A stretch of 64,000 nt of DNA from Glaesserella sp041814905 (GTDB lineage Bacteria; Pseudomonadota; Gammaproteobacteria; Enterobacterales; Pasteurellaceae), in assembly GCF_041814905.1 (NCBI RefSeq), contig NZ_JBGXYA010000053.1, forward strand, positions 1-64,000, read 5' to 3'. Shown one piece after another: positions 1-7,717 of the stretch (its first letter is position 1; each line of letters begins with the position of its first letter). Made by a program: the position numbers and the translations under genes. The notes beneath the pieces are model-generated. The model did not search any database. It was not told where the DNA came from and saw nothing but the letters and a program-made list of their open reading frames with translations.

Positions 1-266
1 GCACGTGGCATAACACGTTTCATGCTTGGACCTTCATCAACGAAAATCTTCGCAACTTTAAGATCATCGACATCTGCACCGTCATTGTGCTCTGCGTTTG
101 CGATAGCTGACTCTAAAACTTTCTTCACTAAAGCCGCTGCTTTTTTGTTGGTGAAAGTTAAGATTTCTAGTGCTTGCGCAACTTTCTTACCACGGATTAA
201 ATCAGCAACTAAGCGAGCTTTTTGTGCAGAAGTACGAGCGTAACGATGTTTTGCAATAGTTTCCAT
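1..266 (-). CDS. rplV: 50S ribosomal protein L22, partial (C-terminal end off the window)
   Basis: Reading the minus strand from the ATG at 266 gives METIAKHRYARTSAQKARLV, the usual L22 N-terminus, followed by ADLIRGKKVAQALEI. L22 binds 23S rRNA and lines the peptide exit tunnel. The frame stays open to base 1, so about 88 of the usual 110 residues are present and the C-terminal end lies outside. The start is preceded by AGGTAAAAG. It lies 10 bases after rpsS, the normal S10-operon order. Confidence 0.95.
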   Translation of the reverse strand, partial: METIAKHRYARTSAQKARLVADLIRGKKVAQALEILTFTNKKAAALVKKVLESAIANAEHNDGADVDDLKVAKIFVDEGPSMKRVMPR

Positions 267-276
267 CTTTTACCTC

Positions 277-552
277 TTATTTCTTAGCTTTCTTATCTGC
301 GGCGTGACCGCGGTATGTACGAGTCGGTGCAAATTCACCTAATTTATGACCGATCATTTCATCAGAAACATAAACTGGAACATGCTGACGACCATTATGG
401 ACTGCGATGGTCAATCCGATCATTGATGGAATGATCATTGAACGACGGGACCAAGTTTTGATTGGTTTTTTATCCCCGCTTTCCACCGCCTTCTCTACCT
501 TCTTCAACAAGTGTAGGTCAAGGAAAGGACCCTTCTTGAGAGAACGTGGCAT
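277..552 (-). CDS. rpsS: 30S ribosomal protein S19
   Basis: The 91 residues begin [20 protein letters not shown] and contain the family signature region [12 protein letters not shown]. The length matches the family (about 92). S19 sits in the head of the small subunit near the A site and contacts S13 and 16S rRNA. It lies between rplB and rplV in the conserved S10 operon and has an AGAGGATAAGCC ribosome binding region just before the ATG. No anomaly is seen. Confidence 0.98.
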
Positions 553-580
553 GGCTTATCCTCTTTAATTAATTAAAAAA

Positions 581-1402
581 TTATTTGCCACGACGACGTA
601 CGATGAATTTATCAGTACGTTTGTTGTGACGAGTTTTCTTACCTTTGGTTTGAACGCCCCAAGGTGTAACAGGGTGTTTACCGAAGTTACGACCTTCACC
701 ACCACCGTGTGGGTGGTCTACCGGGTTCATTGCAGTACCACGAACGGTTGGACGAATACCTCTCCAACGGTTTGCACCTGCTTTACCAAGTACGCGAAGC
801 ATATGCTCTGAGTTACCTACTTCACCGATGGTTGCAGAACACTCAGCTAATACTTTACGCATCTCGCCTGAACGAAGACGTAAAGTTACATAATTACCTT
901 CACGTGCGATAATTTGCACATATGCACCAGCAGAACGAGCGATTTGACCGCCTTTACCTGGTTTTAATTCTACGTTATGAACAGTAGAACCTACTGGGAT
1001 ATTACGCATTGGTAATGAGTTACCGACTTTAATTGGCGCTGAAGCACCCGCTTGGATCGTATCACCTGCAGCTAAGCCTTTTGGTGCTAAGATGTAACGG
1101 CGTTCACCATCTTTATAAAGTACTAATGCGATATTCGCAGAACGGTTTGGATCGTATTCTAAACGCTCAACAACTGCCGGAATGTCTAATTTGTTACGTT
1201 TGAAGTCAATTAAACGGTAGTGTTGTTTGTGTCCGCCACCGATGTGACGAGTAGTGATACGACCTAAGTTGTTACGACCACCAGTTTTAGATTTAGTATC
1301 TAAAAGTGCTGCAAAAGGTTTACCTTTATGAAGCTCAGTGTTAACAATTTTAACTACATGACGACGACCAGCGGAGGTCGGCTTACATTTAACGATAGCC
1401 AT
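581..1402 (-). CDS. rplB: 50S ribosomal protein L2
   Basis: This 273-residue protein starts MAIVKCKPTSAGRRHVVKIV and has the near-C-terminal motif MNPVDHPHGGGEGRN at about residues 224-238, which is highly conserved around the peptidyl transferase region. L2 is a primary 23S rRNA binding protein needed for subunit association. The length equals the E. coli protein. It lies 20 bases downstream of rplW and 28 bases upstream of rpsS. Confidence 0.98.
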   Translation of the reverse strand: MAIVKCKPTSAGRRHVVKIVNTELHKGKPFAALLDTKSKTGGRNNLGRITTRHIGGGHKQHYRLIDFKRNKLDIPAVVERLEYDPNRSANIALVLYKDGERRYILAPKGLAAGDTIQAGASAPIKVGNSLPMRNIPVGSTVHNVELKPGKGGQIARSAGAYVQIIAREGNYVTLRLRSGEMRKVLAECSATIGEVGNSEHMLRVLGKAGANRWRGIRPTVRGTAMNPVDHPHGGGEGRNFGKHPVTPWGVQTKGKKTRHNKRTDKFIVRRRGK

Positions 1403-1422
1403 AGTTTTCTATTCCTCCGAAA

Positions 1423-1728
1423 TTACTCTGCCGCACCTTCAACGAAGTCAAGTGATTGACCTTCTTGAAGAGTTACATAAGCTTTTTTCCAGTCACTACG
1501 ACGACCTGATTTAGCACCGTGACGTTTAGTTTTACCTTTAACAACCACTGTACGAACAGAATCTACTTTAACTTCGAAAAGTTGCTCAACCGCATTCGCA
1601 ATTTCCACTTTATTAGCGTCTAATGCGACTTTGAATACGATTGTGTTGCCTTTTTCTGCGTTATTTGTCGCTTTCTCAGAGATATGTGGTGCTTTAAGCA
1701 CTTTTAGCAAACGTTCTTGTTGAATCAT
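1423..1728 (-). CDS. rplW: 50S ribosomal protein L23
   Basis: The 101 residues start MIQQERLLKVLKAPHISEKA, typical of bacterial L23, which binds domain III of 23S rRNA at the tunnel exit and docks trigger factor and SRP. Its ATG overlaps the end of rplD by 4 bases (1725-1728), which indicates translational coupling. Length and position in the operon are normal. Confidence 0.97.
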   Translation of the reverse strand: MIQQERLLKVLKAPHISEKATNNAEKGNTIVFKVALDANKVEIANAVEQLFEVKVDSVRTVVVKGKTKRHGAKSGRRSDWKKAYVTLQEGQSLDFVEGAAE

Positions 1729-2327
1729 GCTAACATCTCCTCAATTTGTTTTACTGCATCAACAGTGATAACCACTTTATCAAAAGCGATTAAGCTTACT
1801 GGATCGATACCTTGTACATCACGTACATCAACTTTGTATAAGTTACGTGCTGCTAAGAATAGGTTTTCATCTAAGCTTGCAGTGATGATAAGAGCGTCAG
1901 TTAACGCCATATCTTTTAATTTTTGTACTAAAACTTTAGTTTTTGGTGAATCAATTTCGAATTTCTCAACAACCACTAAACGGTCTTGGCGAACTAATTC
2001 AGAAAGAATGCTTTTGATTGCACCACGGTACATTTTCTTGTTCACTTTTTGGCTGTGATCTTGTGGTTTTGCTGCGAAAGTTACACCACCTGAACGCCAG
2101 ATTGGTGATTTGATATCACCTGAACGAGCGCGACCTGTACCTTTTTGACGCCAAGGTTTTTTGCCTGAACCAGACACTTCAGCACGAGTTTTTTGCGCGC
2201 GCGTACCTTGACGAGCACCTGCTGCATATGCAACAACTACTTGGTGGATTAACGCTTCGTTAAACTCACGTCCGAAGGTAGTTTCAGAAACAGCTAGTGC
2301 GTTAGCACCTACAACTTGTAATTCCAT
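1725..2327 (-). CDS. rplD: 50S ribosomal protein L4, operon autoregulator
   Basis: The 200-residue protein starts MELQVVGANALAVSETTFGR and has the loop segment GSGKKPWRQKGTGRARSGD at about residues 50-70, which reaches into the exit tunnel. In E. coli, L4 also represses its own operon by acting on the S10 leader; a comparable leader is present upstream of rpsJ here (3298-3515). It is coupled to rplW by a 4-base overlap. Confidence 0.97.
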   Translation of the reverse strand: MELQVVGANALAVSETTFGREFNEALIHQVVVAYAAGARQGTRAQKTRAEVSGSGKKPWRQKGTGRARSGDIKSPIWRSGGVTFAAKPQDHSQKVNKKMYRGAIKSILSELVRQDRLVVVEKFEIDSPKTKVLVQKLKDMALTDALIITASLDENLFLAARNLYKVDVRDVQGIDPVSLIAFDKVVITVDAVKQIEEMLA

Positions 2328-2342
2328 CTCTATCTCCTAGAC

Positions 2343-2969
2343 TTATGCTTTAACTGCTGGTTTAACAATAACATCACTATTAGTTGCACCAGGTACAGAA
2401 CCTTTAACTAATAATAATTTACGCTCAGCATCTACACGAACAACTTCAAGTGATTGAACGGTTACACGCTCAGCACCTAAGTGTCCAGCCATTTTTTTAC
2501 CTTTAAACACACGACCTGGAGTTTGGTTTTGACCAATAGAACCAAGTACACGGTGTGATAAAGAGTTACCGTGAGTAGCATCTTGAGTACGGAAGTTCCA
2601 ACGTTTAACACCACCTTGGAAACCTTTACCTTTTGATGTACCAGTAACATCGACTTTTTTAACATCTGTGAAGATGTCTACGTTGATTTCTTGACCTAAA
2701 GTGAATTCTTCACCTTCAGTACGAAATTCCCATAAACCGCGACCAGCTTCAACACCTGCTTTAACGAAATGACCTGCTTCAGGCTTAGTTACACGACTTG
2801 CTTTTTTAGAGCCAGTAGTAACTTGAACTGCAGTATAGCCATCGTTTTCAAGAGTTTTAACTTGAGTCACACGGTTGGCTTCGATTTCGATAACGGTAAC
2901 TGGAATTGACACGCCATCTTCATTGAAGATACGGGTCATACCAACTTTACGACCGACTAAACCAATCAT
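2343..2969 (-). CDS. rplC: 50S ribosomal protein L3
   Basis: The 208 residues start MIGLVGRKVGMTRIFNEDG, the standard L3 N-terminus. The central GGVKRWNFRTQDATHGNSLS and GSIGQNQTPGRVFKGKKMAG segments are the extension that approaches the peptidyl transferase centre; the Gln in the latter is the residue methylated by PrmB in E. coli. It lies 16 bases after rpsJ and 15 before rplD. Confidence 0.97.
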   Translation of the reverse strand: MIGLVGRKVGMTRIFNEDGVSIPVTVIEIEANRVTQVKTLENDGYTAVQVTTGSKKASRVTKPEAGHFVKAGVEAGRGLWEFRTEGEEFTLGQEINVDIFTDVKKVDVTGTSKGKGFQGGVKRWNFRTQDATHGNSLSHRVLGSIGQNQTPGRVFKGKKMAGHLGAERVTVQSLEVVRVDAERKLLLVKGSVPGATNSDVIVKPAVKA

Positions 2970-2985
2970 TGTAATAACCTCTTAA

Positions 2986-3297
2986 TTAACCTAGGCTGAT
3001 CTGCACGTCAACGCCGGCAGCCAAATCTAAACGCATTAATGCATCAACAGTTTTTTCTGTTGGCTCTACGATATCTACTAAACGTTTGTGTGTACGAATT
3101 TCGTATTGGTCACGCGCGTCTTTATTAACGTGTGGAGAAATCAACACGGTGAAACGTTCTTTACGGGTTGGTAAAGGAATCGGACCACGAACTTGTGCAC
3201 CAGTACGTTTAGCTGTTTCTACGATCTCCGCAGTAGATTGATCGATCAAACGATGATCAAAAGCTTTTAAGCGGATACGGATTCTTTGGTTCTGCAT
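2986..3297 (-). CDS. rpsJ: 30S ribosomal protein S10 / NusE, first gene of the operon
   Basis: The 103 residues start [20 protein letters not shown] and contain [20 protein letters not shown], diagnostic for S10. S10 is a head protein of the 30S subunit and, as NusE, pairs with NusB in antitermination. It is the first gene of the operon. A roughly 200-nt leader separates it from the promoter at 3510-3538, consistent with control by L4. Confidence 0.98.
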
Positions 3298-3325
3298 TAG
3301 ACCAGAGCTCCATTAAATTTTAGCT

Positions 3326-3370
3326 AATAAAAAAACCGAACCACCGCTTAACAAATTTAAGTTAAGGGGG
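3326..3370 (-). terminator. S10-leader attenuator-like hairpin
   Basis: On the minus strand, CTTAAC (3361-3366) and GTTAAG (3347-3352) form a stem with flanking C and G runs that extend it, followed shortly by seven T residues (3329-3336). In E. coli, L4 and NusA act at such a hairpin in the S10 leader. The position, about 50 nt before rpsJ, fits. The mechanism is inferred by analogy. Confidence 0.6.
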
Positions 3371-3509
3371 CACAGTCATACCTTTTATGTAGTTCCCAAA
3401 TCGGAAACATTTTACGTATCACCTTATTGGTGATACCGCCCAGTAAATGATTACACCAAGCGACAATACAAAACAACAAATCAATTTGCACGTTCAGTAA
3501 AGTGCGCGG

Positions 3510-3538
3510 ATTCTACATAAAAATATTCATCGACGCAA
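3510..3538 (-). promoter_or_regulatory. S10 operon promoter
   Basis: The minus strand shows TTGCGT (3533-3538), a 17-base spacer and TAGAAT (3510-3515), a strong sigma-70 arrangement. Transcription would start near 3503 and give a leader of about 205 nt ahead of rpsJ. The divergent sxy gene has its own control region further on, from 3660. Confidence 0.75.
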
Positions 3539-3659
3539 GCTAATTTTGGCGTTATTTTCTGGACTACCCCAACTAGTCCGGCAAAATTTTCTTAGTACTT
3601 ATTGATTTAAATCCAATTTTATCGACTAAAAATTAACCAAATTTGCAAGTTTTTTCTAT

Positions 3660-3681
3660 TTTTTCGACAAACATCACAAAA
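3660..3681 (+). promoter_or_regulatory. CRP-S-type site upstream of sxy
   Basis: The 22 bases read TTTTTCGA, a CAAACA spacer, then TCACAAAA. The right half is a perfect CRP half site (TCACA). The left half is TTCGA, with C at position 6, the substitution that marks the Sxy-dependent CRP-S sites of Pasteurellaceae competence genes. Its centre is about 61-65 bp before a likely start near 3732-3736 (-10-like bases around 3720-3727). A nearly identical site lies before dprA. Confidence 0.65.
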
Positions 3682-3735
3682 ATAAACAATATTACGGATT
3701 GCAATCATTTTTTTAGCAAGGTAATTATTACTTTT

Positions 3736-3751
3736 GGAAAGTTTCCTTTCC
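3736..3751 (+). promoter_or_regulatory. Small hairpin in the sxy leader
   Basis: GGAAAG (3736-3741) and CTTTCC (3746-3751) form a six-base-pair stem with a TTTC loop, about 45 bases before the sxy ATG. In Haemophilus influenzae, structure in the sxy mRNA leader limits its translation. A role here is only inferred. Confidence 0.4.
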
Positions 3752-3797
3752 TTACAAAATTTGATTGTATAAAAAATTAAATAAGAGGAGAAATGCT

Positions 3798-4439
3798 ATG
3801 AGTTACATTGATACTCAAACAAAAGAAATTAGATCTTTATTTTTTCCTATAATTGGAGAAACGAAAGCCAAAACCACTTTTTCTTATTATGGTATATTTA
3901 AGGACAATATCTTATTTGCCTTATATAAGGAAAACTGCCTCTATCTGAGAATTTCTCACACCTTTATGTCTGAGTTACTTTCTTATAGTGAAATCAAACG
4001 ATTACACGACCCTAAAATGGGCATTCATGCTAAAAATTTTTATCTCCTACCAGAGGAAATGCTCAATAATTTACATCTGTATTCACATTGGATAATAAGT
4101 ACAATTCAAGAAACTACTAATCAAAAATATAAAAAGAATAAAATAAGGAAGTCATTAATCCGCTCTCTACCTAACATGAACATAAACTTAGAAAGAACAT
4201 TAAAAAAATTAGGGATTTATTCGATTGAGGATCTTATTGAACGAGGAGAAATAAATATTTTCATTGATTTAATAAAAAAAGGGATAGATGTTAGTCATAT
4301 TATGTTATTTAAATTGTATGGAGCAATTAATAATCAATATGTTTATACGCTTAGTTCTGAGGAAAAGCAGTTACTACTTAAAGAGGTCAACAATGCGTTA
4401 TACGAAGCCGGATTAAGAAAGCGTTTTGAAGTAAACTGA
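3798..4439 (+). CDS. sxy: Competence activator Sxy/TfoX
   Basis: The 213-residue protein matches the remembered H. influenzae Sxy along its length. It has the N-terminal TfoX domain (YGIFKDNILFALYKENCLYLR region at about residues 29-50), then the C-terminal TfoX domain with LPNMNINLERTLKKLGI (about 129-145), and a tail near LSSEEKQLLLKEVNNALYEAG. Sxy works with CRP to switch on CRP-S promoters of DNA uptake genes. The ATG at 3798 is chosen because GAGGAG lies just upstream; an ATG 33 bases earlier lacks this. The gene is AT-rich compared with its neighbours, as sxy genes tend to be. It stands alone, divergent from the S10 operon. Confidence 0.85.
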   Translation: MSYIDTQTKEIRSLFFPIIGETKAKTTFSYYGIFKDNILFALYKENCLYLRISHTFMSELLSYSEIKRLHDPKMGIHAKNFYLLPEEMLNNLHLYSHWIISTIQETTNQKYKKNKIRKSLIRSLPNMNINLERTLKKLGIYSIEDLIERGEINIFIDLIKKGIDVSHIMLFKLYGAINNQYVYTLSSEEKQLLLKEVNNALYEAGLRKRFEVN

Positions 4440-4455
4440 GTCTTTTACATAAATT

Positions 4456-4471
4456 TATGATCCATATCACA
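4456..4471 (+). promoter_or_regulatory. CRP- or FNR-like box upstream of fumC
   Basis: TATGA, six bases, TCACA matches the CRP core at 9 of 10 positions. The same bases read as ATGAT-CCAT-ATCAC match the FNR core TTGAT-N4-ATCAA at 8 of 10. Which regulator binds cannot be told from sequence. The box is about 115 bp before the fumC start. Confidence 0.5.
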
Positions 4472-4585
4472 AAACCAGGAAAAAGTAAGGAAGGATACTG
4501 CTTTTTCCATTCCTTTCTTATCCTCTGAATGCTAATATTTTTCTCTGTTTAACCAATTCTGTCATATAGTTAGGAGAAAACAACA

Positions 4586-5980
4586 ATGGAATTCCGTATC
4601 GAAAAAGACACGATGGGCGAAGTGCAAGTACCAGCAGACAAATATTGGGCTGCACAAACTGAGCGTTCACGCAATAACTTCAAAATTGGACCAGAAGCGT
4701 CAATGCCGAAAGAAATCATTGAAGCGTTCGGTTATTTGAAAAAAGCAGCCGCTTACGCAAACCACGATTTAGGCGTACTTTCTGCTGAAAAACGGGATTT
4801 AATCGCACAAGCTTGCGATGAAATTTTAGCAAATAAATTAGATGATCAATTCCCGCTTGTGATTTGGCAAACAGGTTCAGGTACACAATCCAATATGAAC
4901 GTGAATGAAGTGGTTTCAAACCGTGCGCACGTTTTAAACGGTGGTAAACTTGGCGAGAAATCGATTATTCACCCAAATGATGATGTGAACAAATCACAAT
5001 CTTCAAACGATACTTACCCAACAGCGATGCACATTGCGGCATACAAAAAAGTGGTTGAACATACCCTTCCTTGTGTAAAACGCTTACAAAAAACCTTAGC
5101 GGACAAAGCAGCAGCATTCCAAGATGTGGTTAAAATCGGTCGTACTCACTTAATGGACGCAACCCCATTAACATTAGGTCAAGAATTCTCTGCTTATGCT
5201 GCACAATTAGCTTTCGGTATTAAAGCGTTAGAAAATACGTTACCGCACTTAGCGGAATTAGCGTTAGGCGGTACAGCGGTTGGTACAGGTTTAAATACAC
5301 CGAAAGGCTACGATGTGAAAGTCGCAGACTACATTGCGAAATTCACCGCTTTACCGTTTGTTACCGCACAAAACAAATTTGAAGCCCTCGCAACACACGA
5401 TGCGATCGTAGAAACTCACGGTGCATTGAAACAGCTAGCGGTTTCACTTTACAAAATCGCTAACGATGTGCGTTTATTGGCTTCTGGTCCACGTTCAGGT
5501 ATCGGAGAAATCTTAATCCCTGAAAATGAACCAGGTTCATCAATTATGCCAGGTAAAGTAAACCCAACCCAATGTGAAGCGATGACAATGGTTTGTGCAC
5601 AAGTGTTAGGTAACGATGTAACAATTTCATTTGCTGGTACACAAGGTCACTTCCAATTAAACGTGTATAAACCAGTAATGGCGTACAACTTCTTACAATC
5701 TGCACAATTATTAGGTGATGCATGCGTATCATTCGATGAACACTGTGCAATCGGTATTGAACCGAATTATCCACGCATTAAACAACAATTAGATCAATCT
5801 CTCATGCTTGTTACGGCGTTAAATACGCATATTGGGTATGAAAATGCAGCGAAAATTGCAAAAACTGCTCACAAAAATGGCACAACACTCAAAGAAGAAG
5901 CAATCAACTTAGGTTTAGTGACAGCTGAACAATTTGATGAGTGGGTTCGCCCTGAAGATATGGTGGGAAGTTTGAAATAA
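4586..5980 (+). CDS. fumC: Class II fumarate hydratase
   Basis: The 464-residue protein is the length of E. coli FumC (467) and carries the fumarase/aspartase signature GSSIMPGKVNPTQ at about residues 316-328, plus the substrate-site motifs TGSGTQSNMN (about 97-106) and GRTHLMDATP. It interconverts fumarate and L-malate without an iron-sulfur cluster in the cytosol. AGGAGAAAACAACA precedes the ATG. It is a single gene with its own upstream regulator box and a terminator. A separate two-subunit class I type dehydratase lies at 53918-55431. Confidence 0.96.
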   Translation: MEFRIEKDTMGEVQVPADKYWAAQTERSRNNFKIGPEASMPKEIIEAFGYLKKAAAYANHDLGVLSAEKRDLIAQACDEILANKLDDQFPLVIWQTGSGTQSNMNVNEVVSNRAHVLNGGKLGEKSIIHPNDDVNKSQSSNDTYPTAMHIAAYKKVVEHTLPCVKRLQKTLADKAAAFQDVVKIGRTHLMDATPLTLGQEFSAYAAQLAFGIKALENTLPHLAELALGGTAVGTGLNTPKGYDVKVADYIAKFTALPFVTAQNKFEALATHDAIVETHGALKQLAVSLYKIANDVRLLASGPRSGIGEILIPENEPGSSIMPGKVNPTQCEAMTMVCAQVLGNDVTISFAGTQGHFQLNVYKPVMAYNFLQSAQLLGDACVSFDEHCAIGIEPNYPRIKQQLDQSLMLVTALNTHIGYENAAKIAKTAHKNGTTLKEEAINLGLVTAEQFDEWVRPEDMVGSLK

Positions 5981-6003
5981 CTTCACGATATTCAGCGTAA
6001 ATA

Positions 6004-6030
6004 AATGGCACGCTTTAACGTGCCATTTTT
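6004..6030 (+). terminator. fumC terminator
   Basis: GGCACG, a six-base loop and CGTGCC followed by ATTTTT form a compact intrinsic terminator 25 bases after the fumC stop. Confidence 0.85.
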
Positions 6031-6062
6031 ACATCTATGAGTAAATACCATTTAGACGAAGT

Positions 6063-6494
6063 ATGAAATTTGGGGAACGCGTTTTTCATTCTATACTCTT
6101 TGAAATAGGAGCGATGACAATCAGCGCTATTGCAATACGACTTACCGGAAGTTTTGATACAACATCCGCCATAGAGACAGGCGTTTCTATATCTATTATC
6201 ACCATGTTATGGAATTTAGTTTTTAATCTAGTATTTGACCAATTTTTTACGGGGAAGCGAGAAGAAAGAAGTTTCTCTCTTCGTGTTTTCCACACAATAA
6301 GTTTTGAAGGCGGATTATTGTTATTTACTATTCCTGTGGTTGCCTACTTACTGGATCTCAGTTTATGGCTTGCTTTTCTTGCTGATGTCGGCTTGACATT
6401 GATTATTATGCTTTACACACTCGTTTTTAATTGGATTTATGATATTACAAGGGCAAAATATTTTGCTTATCAAAAAGAATACTTTCGCGGCTAA
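6063..6494 (+). CDS. PACE family efflux protein (AceI-like)
   Basis: The 143 residues form two related halves of about 70, each with two membrane segments. The paired motifs are RVFHSILFE (about 6-14) and RVFHTISFE (about 77-85), and LWNLVFNLVFD and LYTLVFNWIYD. This is the tandem bacterial transmembrane pair (BTP) layout of the PACE family, whose Acinetobacter member AceI exports chlorhexidine and short-chain diamines. The conserved acidic residue in the first helix (FE) is present. No strong ribosome site is seen. The stop overlaps that of the convergent dprA by about 4 bases. Confidence 0.85.
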   Translation: MKFGERVFHSILFEIGAMTISAIAIRLTGSFDTTSAIETGVSISIITMLWNLVFNLVFDQFFTGKREERSFSLRVFHTISFEGGLLLFTIPVVAYLLDLSLWLAFLADVGLTLIIMLYTLVFNWIYDITRAKYFAYQKEYFRG

Positions 6495-7621
6495 TGAATC
6501 ACATATCCCCCACTCACCTGTTTCACCACGCCTAACAATTCCAAATTCAGTAACTCAATCAACACTGTTTCCACCGCTAAATCAGTGGCTTTTGCCAAAT
6601 CGTCAATGCTGATTGGCTCAAGGTTGATCTGTGCAAACAGCGCTTGCTGACAAGCGGTCAGTTCGGGCAGATTTTTTGCAAATTTTTGCGGAAAAACGAC
6701 CGCTTGTAACGGCACCGACGGCGGAACCAACGTCCTCTGTGCCAGTGACATCGGTTGATGTTGAAATACAATAGCGTCCAAAATATCTTCAACAGACTCC
6801 ACCAGTAATGCTCCTTCTTTAATCAGCTTATGACAACCTTGACTATAAGGGCTTTGCAGCGCATTCGGCAATGCAAACACTTCCCTGCCCTGCTCCAACG
6901 CATAACGGGCAGTGATCAGCGAGCCACTGTTGAGAGTTGCTTCCACCACCAATGTACCGAGAGAAAGCCCGCTGATAATCCGATTACGACGAGGGAAATT
7001 TTCCGCCAACGGTGGCTGATTGGGTGAAAATTCGGAAATCAACGTACCACCGCTTTCAATGATCGCCTCCGCCAATTTTTGATGCCGAGCCGGGTAAATA
7101 TGCTCTAAACCGCTACCTAATACTGCCAACGTAACGCCTCCGCGTTCAAGCGCTTTTTGGTGGCAAAAGCCATCAATCCCTATCGCCAAACCGCTTGTAA
7201 TTGCCAAACCGTTTTCTACTAGCGCCTCGCTAAAATGTTCCGCCCAATATTTACCGTAATTGGAGTAATCCCGACTACCGACCATCGCAATCTGTGAAGC
7301 CGATAACGCACTGCTTTCGCCTTTAATAAACAGCAGCGGCGGCGCACTGTTGATCTGTTTTAATAAAAACGGATATGCTGCATCAAACAGTGTCAAAATT
7401 TGATTGTTCGGCTTCTCCGCCCAATTTAATGCGGTTTCTATCCAACGCATATCCGGATTAAACCAACGCTGAATTTGCCGTTCATTCCAGCCGATTTGGC
7501 GTAATTGGCTTTTATCGTATCGGCAAAATTCGGCAAAATCGACGTTTTCAAGTAATTTTCCTATCCGCTGAGCACCGAATTGCGGCACCTGTAATAATTT
7601 CAATAATTCAAACCTCAACAT
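6491..7621 (-). CDS. dprA: DNA processing protein DprA (competence recombination mediator)
   Basis: DprA binds incoming single-stranded DNA in the cytosol and loads RecA. The 376-residue protein has an N-terminal helical region, then the Rossmann-like core with MVGSRDYSNYGK, TSGLAIGIDGFCHQKAL, LGSGLEHIYPARH and FPRRNRIISGLS, and a C-terminal winged-helix-like end. I prefer the ATG at 7621, preceded by AGGGGG, over that at 7645, which has poor spacing. A promoter (TTGGCT at 7675-7680, 16 bases, TACTAT at 7653-7658) and a CRP-S-type site lie upstream. The coding region itself contains an inverted pair of uptake signals at 6650-6707. It is divergent from def. Confidence 0.93.
   Translation of the reverse strand: MLRFELLKLLQVPQFGAQRIGKLLENVDFAEFCRYDKSQLRQIGWNERQIQRWFNPDMRWIETALNWAEKPNNQILTLFDAAYPFLLKQINSAPPLLFIKGESSALSASQIAMVGSRDYSNYGKYWAEHFSEALVENGLAITSGLAIGIDGFCHQKALERGGVTLAVLGSGLEHIYPARHQKLAEAIIESGGTLISEFSPNQPPLAENFPRRNRIISGLSLGTLVVEATLNSGSLITARYALEQGREVFALPNALQSPYSQGCHKLIKEGALLVESVEDILDAIVFQHQPMSLAQRTLVPPSVPLQAVVFPQKFAKNLPELTACQQALFAQINLEPISIDDLAKATDLAVETVLIELLNLELLGVVKQVSGGYVIH
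6650..6707. repeat. Inverted pair of uptake signals inside dprA
   Basis: ACAAGCGGTC (6650-6659) faces GACCGCTTGT (6698-6707), with TTTTTTGCAAATTTTTGC in between, the T-rich flank typical of Apl-type uptake signals. Such pairs are usually intergenic; this one is translated as part of DprA, in the less conserved linker before the C-terminal domain. Confidence 0.85.
7190..7198 (-). repeat. Uptake signal core inside dprA
   Basis: A single ACAAGCGGT core on the minus strand, making three cores within dprA. Confidence 0.7.
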
Positions 7622-7652
7622 CGCCCCCTGTTCCCGATTCTTCATTTCCCTA

Positions 7653-7680
7653 ATAGTAAGAAAAAGACTAAAATAGCCAA
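7653..7680 (-). promoter_or_regulatory. Candidate dprA promoter
   Basis: On the minus strand, TTGGCT (7675-7680), 16 bases and TACTAT (7653-7658) would start a transcript near 7646. This makes the downstream ATG at 7621 the natural start and puts the CRP-S-type box centre about 60 bp upstream of the start, a class I spacing. Confidence 0.5.
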
Positions 7681-7694
7681 TTATTTCTTTTAAA

Positions 7695-7716
7695 GTTTTC
7701 GACAGAGATCACAAAA
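7695..7716 (-). promoter_or_regulatory. CRP-S-type site between dprA and def
   Basis: The plus strand reads GTTTTCGA, CAGAGA, TCACAAAA. It differs from the site before sxy (3660-3681) at only one base outside the spacer. C at position 6 of the left half and a perfect TCACA right half fit the Sxy-dependent CRP-S class. It also sits directly in front of the def ATG, in place of a good Shine-Dalgarno sequence. Confidence 0.65.
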
Positions 7717-7717
7717 A

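Noticed and set aside
1717..2058. Open frame on the plus strand opposite rplD (113 codons)
   Set aside because: It is antisense to highly conserved L4 codons, with no ribosome site or family likeness.
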